From an uncultured Clostridia bacterium (GTDB lineage: Bacteria; Bacillota; Clostridia; Christensenellales; Aristaeellaceae): a stretch of DNA of 9,165 bases. Positions 4,686-9,165 of this stretch are shown here, in pieces (position 1 is the stretch's first letter; every line of letters begins with the position of its first letter). The stretch spans positions 1-9,165 of the forward strand of contig CANQGC010000104.1 in NCBI GenBank assembly GCA_947600345.1. The letters run 5' to 3'. A program made the translations under genes and the position numbers. A model generated the notes under the pieces. It saw only the letters and a list, made by a program, of their open reading frames with translations, was not told where the DNA came from and searched no databases.

Positions 4686-5435
4686 CTAGGAGAGGGTGAG
4701 GGAGGTGGCGTTGAAGCGGGGGAGGGTGATCGTGCCGCCGATCAGGGTTTCGTAGGTGTATAGGCCGCTGTAGATGCCCTCGACGGTCACTCGGTCCTCC
4801 TCCAGGATGCGCGACTCGCCCTTGCGCCTTCGATAGGTCACGTAGACCACGTCGTCGTAGTTCCCGCTGGTGGCGACGCGTAGCTCCACCTCGACAGCGT
4901 CGCCCTCCTCCTCCTCGATCACCTGTAGCACGCTGCCGCTGAAGCAGTATTCCTTGCCCTCGTACTTGTCCGGATCGCGGGAGATCGCCGTAAAGTCCAG
5001 CTCCATGGGCTGCTTCGCGGCGGGCGCCTCCTCCGCAAAGAGCGCCTGCTGGGTCTCCGCGTCCGCCATGCCGCTCACCTCAAGCCCCGCCTCCCGCTGG
5101 AAGCGCTCCACGGCCGCCCGCGTCAGCGCGCCATACGCCCCGTCCGCACTGCCCGATAGATAGTCCAGCTCGATCAGTCGAAGCTGAAGCTCCTTGACCG
5201 CCGCGCCCGCGCTGCCCTCCTTGAGCGGCTTCACATCCGCCGCCTCCGATGCTTCCGCCTCCTCCGATGCGCCGCCCGCATCCTCGCCGCGCTCCGCAAG
5301 CTCCGCGTCCAGCGCGGCCGAGAGCTCCGCAAGCTCCGAATCCGTATATTCATTCAAATCGGGCAGCTCCACCGCCAGCGCGGCCTGCACGCCCAGCAGC
5401 GCCAGCGCGAGCAGCGCAGTCAGCAACCTCTTCAT
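4686..5435 (-). CDS. Exported peptidoglycan-binding and OB-fold (tRNA_anti-like) protein, paralogue 2
   Basis: This 249-residue paralogue of the gene at 3149-3889 has the same order of parts. These are a signal peptide (MKRLLTALLALALLGVQAALA, cleavage near residue 21), the segment YTDSELAELSAALDAELAERGE, an Ala/Glu/Ser-rich linker (about 52-72), a PG_binding_1 domain (about 74-134, AVKELQLRLIELDYLSGSAD) and an OB-fold-like domain (about 150-249). The last contains DPDKYEGKEYCFSG, NYDDVVYVTY, SRILEEDRVTVEG and GLYTYET. The likely role is at the cell wall; the ligand is unknown. An upstream ATG at 5459 has GAGGG before it, but the promoter at 5499-5471 would place that GAGGG outside the transcript, and the signal peptide begins cleanly at 5435. 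The promoter starts within 30 bases of the addB stop. Confidence 0.85.
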   Translation of the reverse strand: MKRLLTALLALALLGVQAALAVELPDLNEYTDSELAELSAALDAELAERGEDAGGASEEAEASEAADVKPLKEGSAGAAVKELQLRLIELDYLSGSADGAYGALTRAAVERFQREAGLEVSGMADAETQQALFAEEAPAAKQPMELDFTAISRDPDKYEGKEYCFSGSVLQVIEEEEGDAVEVELRVATSGNYDDVVYVTYRRRKGESRILEEDRVTVEGIYSGLYTYETLIGGTITLPRFNATSLTLS

Positions 5436-5470
5436 CGTTTTATGCCCCGCTTCCTGCATAATCTACCCTC

Positions 5471-5499
5471 ATTATACAGTATAAAGCCGGCACCGTCAA
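5471..5499 (-). promoter_or_regulatory. Sigma-A type promoter of paralogue 2
   Basis: On the minus strand, TTGACG (5499-5494), a 17-base spacer and a perfect TATAAT (5476-5471) form a near-consensus promoter. The spacer shares TGCC and TTTAT with the promoter of paralogue 1, so promoter and gene were probably duplicated together. It starts 28 bases past the addB stop. I see no terminator between them, so read-through from addB may add to its output. Confidence 0.9.
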
Positions 5500-5526
5500 G
5501 AAGCCACGCCCACCGCTCCGCGGGGC

Positions 5527-8500
5527 TCACGTCTCCTTCGCTCTCTCCTCTCCTTCCCTTCCCTCCTCCAGCGCCATGCGCTCGAGGGCCTCGTTCCACT
5601 TGGGCTTGTCAAACCTGCGCGCCTTGCCCGCGTCCAGCTTGGGGTCGAACAGGCAGGCCGCGCGGTAGTCGCAGAGCTTGCAGGCGTCGCGGCCATCGAA
5701 GCTCGCCGGGCTCGCGGCGGCCTCGCCCGCGCGGATGCGCTCGACGTGCTCCCCGGCCCGCCGCAGCGCGCAGCGCACCAGGCGCTCGAAGTCCTCGTCG
5801 CTCGCCCGGGGAACATCGTTCCACAGCTCGCCGTCCGCCCTCACGCGCACGTTGAACACCGAGGCCGGGTTCGGCGTCTGGGCGCGGAGCAGCTCCGCGT
5901 CCGCGGGCAGCAGGCCGTCCATGCGGAAGCGCCTGGCGCGCTCCCGCTCCACCTCTCCCGGATCGGTGGACTGGGTGTCCACCACGCCCTCATCCAGCGC
6001 GAAGTAGTAGACGCCGGCGCTGCGCGCGCCCCGCGCCTTCATCGCCGCGCCCAGGTACACCGGAAGCTGCAGCTCCAGGCCGTGCCAGGCACCGGCCAGG
6101 CTCAGGCCCTTGCCGCCGCGCTTGTAGTCGATCACCCGCAGGCCGTTGCCCTCGGGCCAGACGTCCAGGCGGTCGATGCGGCCCTCGAGCACGGTGTCCC
6201 CAGCGCGGAGCCGCCTCGCGCCGTCCTCCCGGCCGAAGCTGCGCTCCAGCGCCTCCGCGCGGAAGGCGCTGCCGCGCATGTGCTCCGTCAGCACCCGCGC
6301 GCAGCGGCGCGCCGTGGCCAGCAGCGTGCGCGACTCCGCCCGCACCCCGGCGCTGTCCTCCATGGGCGTGCCCGGCGCCTTGGCCGAGAGCAGCTCCCGG
6401 GCGATGCGATCCATCGAAGCCTCCGCGTCCTCCGGGGAGAGCTCGTTGAGCCGCTCGCGGTGGGCGCGCAGGAAGGCGCTCATGGCGTCGTGCAGGAACA
6501 CGCCCTCGTCCCGGTAGTTGAACTCGAAGGGCTCCACCCGCTCCGGGCGCAGGCCGTAGGCGGCGAAGTAGGAGAAGGGGCAGCGGGCGAAGCGCTCCAG
6601 CCGGGTCACCGACTGGGTCTGCAGCGCGCCGTACAGCGCCCGCGCCGAGGCCGGGTCCACGGACTCCCGGCCCTCCCGGTCCGCCAGCGCGCGCTCCATG
6701 CGCCGCAGCCGGTCCGCAGCCGCGGGAAGCTGAGCCGAAGCTGCGCGCAGCGCCGAGAGCGCCGCCAGGTCGCCGGGCTCGGGCGCGTCCCCCGCCTGCC
6801 GCGCCGACAGCGCCCGCGCCGAGCGGTTCAGCGCCGCCCGGGGCGCGCAGGCCAGCAGCCGCGCCCGCTCCGCATCGGGCAGCTCGCGAAGCTCCGGGAA
6901 CAGCGCGCGCAGCAGCTGCATCGTCAGCCCCGGCCGCTGGGCCGCGCCGTCCGCGCCGCTCAGCGCGCAGGAGAACCACACCGACTCCGAGGCCATCCCC
7001 AGCGCCGACTTGAGGTAGAAGCGCTTCAGCCGCGCAGCGTCGGTCTCGTCCGGGCCGAGGTACGCCTTCGTGCGCTGCTCCACCGCCCGGCGCTGGCCCT
7101 GGGTCAGCAGGCCGTCGTCCGAGGCCCCGGCGGAATCGCTCAGGCCGATCACCAGCAGCGCCCGCGCGGGCTGCATCAGCATCCTGCCCAGGCTCTGGGC
7201 GTACACCGCGTCGCCGGACTGGGGCAGCGGCTTGACCACCGCCGCCTCCAGCGACTCGGTCAGCGCCTGGTCCAGCTCCCGCAGGCTCAGCTTCTCCCCG
7301 CCCAGCAGCCCGGCCATCTGGTCCAGCGCGCCGATGATGCGGTTCCAGCTCTGGGTCAGCGCGCCCGCCTCCTCGCGCATGCCGCCGTCGATCAGCCGCC
7401 GCTGCAGCTCCAGGCTCCTGCCGTGGGCGTCGATCTCGGTGAGGAAGCCGAACAGCGCCGTCAGCTGCCCCTTCAAATCCTCCGCGGCCCTCAGCTCGTC
7501 CCGCAGCTTCCGCACCGGCTCCATCAGCCGCTTGCGGATGGGCTCCAGCTCGGCGATCTCTGCCTCGCTGCCGCGGCTGAGCGGTCGAAGCCAGCGGGAG
7601 CCCTCCATGCCGCGGCGCACGGCGTAGTTGGCCAGCCGCCCTGCATCGTCGTCGCTCAGGTCCATGTAGCCGCAGCGCATCAGCGTGAACACGTCCTCGC
7701 TGCGGAAGTTCCGGTCGATCAGCTTGAGCGCCGTCAGCAGGCACTCCGCCGTGGCCAGCCGCGAAACCGGCCGCCCGCCCTCCTGGAACAGCGGCACGCC
7801 GTAGGCGGAAAACGCCTCCGAAAGCGGCTGGCGGTAGCTCTCCAGATCGCCGCAGAGCAGCTGCATCTCGCCGTAGCGCACGCCGTTCATCGCCAGCGTG
7901 CGCGCCCGGGCCGCCGCCAGCATGCACTCCTCGCGCACGTCCCGGGCGTAGGCGAGCTCGATCCCCTCCGGCTCCCCGGCGAAGGGCTCCGGCGGATAGG
8001 CGAACAGCTCCCGGCGCAGCGCCGCCAGGCAGCCCGCGTCCGGCTCCGGCTCCAGCGCCTCGCGGGCGAACTCCGCGCCGGACTCCCGGCAGGCGGCGAA
8101 CAGGCGCTTGAGCGCCCGCTCCAGCGGCAGGCAGCAGTCGTAGTCCCGGGCCTCGGAATCGTTGGGCAGCGGCAGGTAGAGCACCGCCTCCGGGCAGAGG
8201 GCGGCGAGCCGCGCGACCAGCCGCGTCAGCGTCGGCGGGGTGATGTCGAAGCCGAAGAACCAGAACCTGCCCTCGCGCAGGAACGCCGCCTCCGAGGCGC
8301 GGGCGGCGGCCTCGATCAGCTCGCTGTCGCCGTCCTGGAAGCGGCCCTGGATCAGCCGCTGGTACTGCTCGAGGATCGCGGCGAGGTCGTTCAGCTTCAT
8401 CCGCGCCGCGCCCCGGGCGTCCTCCGCGCAGGCGCGCAGGCCGTCCGGCGACACGCCGCCCTGGATGAACAGCTCCAGCTGCCGGGCGCAGCGCTCGGCG

Positions 8501-8841
8501 AAGCCCCGGCGGCGGCCGGCGTTCTTGTAGATGGTGAGGCCCTCGCAGGCGCGGATGGCCCGGCGCATCAGCAGCACCCGGCCGCGCTCGTCCACGCGCA
8601 CCCCTTCGGGCGCGCCCGCCTCGTCGAAGATCAGCGCGCAGAGCCGCGCCGGGCTCAGCACCCGCAGCCGGAAGGAGCCGGGAAGCCTCAGCCCATCGAG
8701 CAGCAGCCGCTCCGTCAGCAGCGTCAACTGCCGGGGCACGACGATGTAGAGGGGATCATCGCCCGCGGCGAGCGCGTCCCCCACCGAGCGCACCAGCGCC
8801 CCGGCCAGTATGCGGTTTTCCCCGGTGCAAATGCGAAGCAT
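5527..8841 (-). CDS. addB: AddB, nuclease/inactivated-helicase subunit of the AddAB double-strand break repair enzyme
   Basis: With AddA, AddB resects double-strand breaks to feed RecA-dependent recombination. This copy has 1104 residues, close to family length. An Fe-S cluster is indicated by Cys754 (RFARCPFSYFAAYGL) and Cys1054, Cys1057 and Cys1063 (CKLCDYRAAC), the characteristic one-plus-three spacing. The C-terminal RecB-type nuclease shows GVFLHDAM (His784), GRIDRLD (887-893), VIDYKRG (Asp905, Lys907) and LQLPVYL (Gln925). The N-terminus matches the AddB start (IVVPRQLTLLTERLL, RVLSPARL), but the Walker A loop expected near residues 4-14 is replaced by ICTGENRILAG. The start is ATG 8841: GGAGG lies 8 bases upstream, and the in-frame GTG at 8850 overlaps that site. 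No addA follows, and no promoter was recognised upstream. Confidence 0.95.
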   Translation of the reverse strand: MLRICTGENRILAGALVRSVGDALAAGDDPLYIVVPRQLTLLTERLLLDGLRLPGSFRLRVLSPARLCALIFDEAGAPEGVRVDERGRVLLMRRAIRACEGLTIYKNAGRRRGFAERCARQLELFIQGGVSPDGLRACAEDARGAARMKLNDLAAILEQYQRLIQGRFQDGDSELIEAAARASEAAFLREGRFWFFGFDITPPTLTRLVARLAALCPEAVLYLPLPNDSEARDYDCCLPLERALKRLFAACRESGAEFAREALEPEPDAGCLAALRRELFAYPPEPFAGEPEGIELAYARDVREECMLAAARARTLAMNGVRYGEMQLLCGDLESYRQPLSEAFSAYGVPLFQEGGRPVSRLATAECLLTALKLIDRNFRSEDVFTLMRCGYMDLSDDDAGRLANYAVRRGMEGSRWLRPLSRGSEAEIAELEPIRKRLMEPVRKLRDELRAAEDLKGQLTALFGFLTEIDAHGRSLELQRRLIDGGMREEAGALTQSWNRIIGALDQMAGLLGGEKLSLRELDQALTESLEAAVVKPLPQSGDAVYAQSLGRMLMQPARALLVIGLSDSAGASDDGLLTQGQRRAVEQRTKAYLGPDETDAARLKRFYLKSALGMASESVWFSCALSGADGAAQRPGLTMQLLRALFPELRELPDAERARLLACAPRAALNRSARALSARQAGDAPEPGDLAALSALRAASAQLPAAADRLRRMERALADREGRESVDPASARALYGALQTQSVTRLERFARCPFSYFAAYGLRPERVEPFEFNYRDEGVFLHDAMSAFLRAHRERLNELSPEDAEASMDRIARELLSAKAPGTPMEDSAGVRAESRTLLATARRCARVLTEHMRGSAFRAEALERSFGREDGARRLRAGDTVLEGRIDRLDVWPEGNGLRVIDYKRGGKGLSLAGAWHGLELQLPVYLGAAMKARGARSAGVYYFALDEGVVDTQSTDPGEVERERARRFRMDGLLPADAELLRAQTPNPASVFNVRVRADGELWNDVPRASDEDFERLVRCALRRAGEHVERIRAGEAAASPASFDGRDACKLCDYRAACLFDPKLDAGKARRFDKPKWNEALERMALEEGREGEERAKET

Positions 8842-8847
8842 CCGCGC

Positions 8848-8854
8848 CACCTCC
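8848..8854 (-). promoter_or_regulatory. Ribosome binding site that decides the addB start
   Basis: On the minus strand GGAGGTG lies with GGAGG 8 bases before the ATG at 8841. The competing GTG start at 8850 lies inside this site, which argues against its use. Confidence 0.8.
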
Positions 8855-8891
8855 CCCTTCCCAAAACATCAATTTGCGCTTCTCGCTGAGC

Positions 8892-9165
8892 CCGCGCCCT
8901 CCGGGCGCGGAGGTTCGGAATCCCCACTGGGGATTCCGGCCAGCGGCGGCGCTGCGCGCCGTCGCTGCTGCCTCACGGCAGCAAGGGTGCCCTGCCGGGC
9001 ACGAGGACGCCTCACGGCGTATGCCGCCGCTTTGCGGCGGCAGGGGGTTCGGAATCCCCACCGGGGATTCCGATCAGCGGCGGCCCTACGGGCCGCCGCT
9101 GCTGCCTGCGGGCAGGGGCGCCTGCCGGCGGCCCAAGGAGAGATGGGGGACGTCAAGCGTCCCCC
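8892..9165. repeat. Dense hairpin array upstream of addB (R4)
   Basis: From 8892 to the window end there is no credible gene, only closely packed hairpins. With three-base loops: 8892-8910, 8916-8938, 8942-8966 (11 bp with one G-T pair), 9022-9042, 9049-9073 (11 bp) and 9076-9100 (11 bp). With four-base loops: 8966-8983, 8987-9002, 9007-9020, 9102-9115 and 9111-9126. The last, 9145-9165, has 8 bp and loop TCAAG and touches the edge. A direct repeat of about 60 bases (8912-8972 and 9047-9106) makes up part of it. It resembles R1-R3 in style but not in sequence, and it probably continues beyond the window. Confidence 0.8.

Noticed and set aside
5746..8889. Open frame of 1047 codons on the plus strand across addB
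   Set aside because: It is antisense to addB, whose motifs are unambiguous. Its Arg/Gln/His/Ala-rich translation has no domain and is a product of high GC in the opposite frame.
8942..9100. AGCGG words as Chi sites for AddAB
   Set aside because: AGCGG is the Chi of Bacillus subtilis, but such a short word is expected often in GC-rich DNA, and Chi differs between lineages.
8892..9165. Possible CRISPR array
   Set aside because: The units are palindromes of differing sequence without regular repeat-spacer periodicity, and no cas gene is present.

Overview
The window looks like chromosome from a GC-rich member of the Bacillota (Clostridia type), probably an uncultured gut or rumen lineage. Three things point there: AddB-type rather than RecBCD-type recombination, strong GGAGG ribosome binding sites with canonical TTGAC-N17-TATAAT promoters, and a Gram-positive phage-type lysis cassette. 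The genus cannot be named from the sequence alone.

Layout. Positions 155-1634 (minus strand) hold a compact three-gene lysis cassette: an endolysin with an NlpC/P60-like domain plus a peptidoglycan-binding domain, an XhlA-like coiled-coil membrane protein, and a small holin-like protein. No phage structural genes are present. A GNAT acetyltransferase (1770-2477, plus strand) is divergent from it and has its own clear promoter. Two paralogous exported proteins (3149-3889 and 4686-5435, both minus strand) carry a peptidoglycan-binding domain followed by an OB-fold-like domain. Each has a near-consensus promoter. Between them lies a small Cro/C1-type HTH regulator gene (3995-4198, plus strand), divergent from the first paralogue. 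The right third is addB (5527-8841, minus strand), the AddB subunit of the AddAB helicase-nuclease. It keeps the Fe-S cysteines and nuclease motif but has no recognisable Walker A.

The spaces between genes are the most unusual part. At least three copies of a dispersed, highly structured repeat (R1 1-102, R2 2482-3025, R3 4237-4492) lie at gene 3' ends; R2 and R3 fill the two convergent intergenic regions exactly. They consist of short perfect hairpins, mostly with three-base loops. Stems that differ between copies differ on both arms together, so pairing is preserved. R2 has been interrupted by a 159-bp palindromic MITE-like element (2648-2806) flanked by a TTAA duplication, and R3 supplies the uninterrupted site. 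A second two-hairpin inverted-repeat element occupies 4494-4664. A dense hairpin array (8892-9165), built partly from a direct repeat whose stem also co-varies, lies upstream of addB.

How the parts may work together: the lysis cassette is a self-contained unit for crossing and cutting the cell wall. The paralogous exported proteins probably act at the cell wall, and the first may be controlled by the divergent HTH protein. AddB serves double-strand break repair. Nothing in the sequence links these three functions directly.
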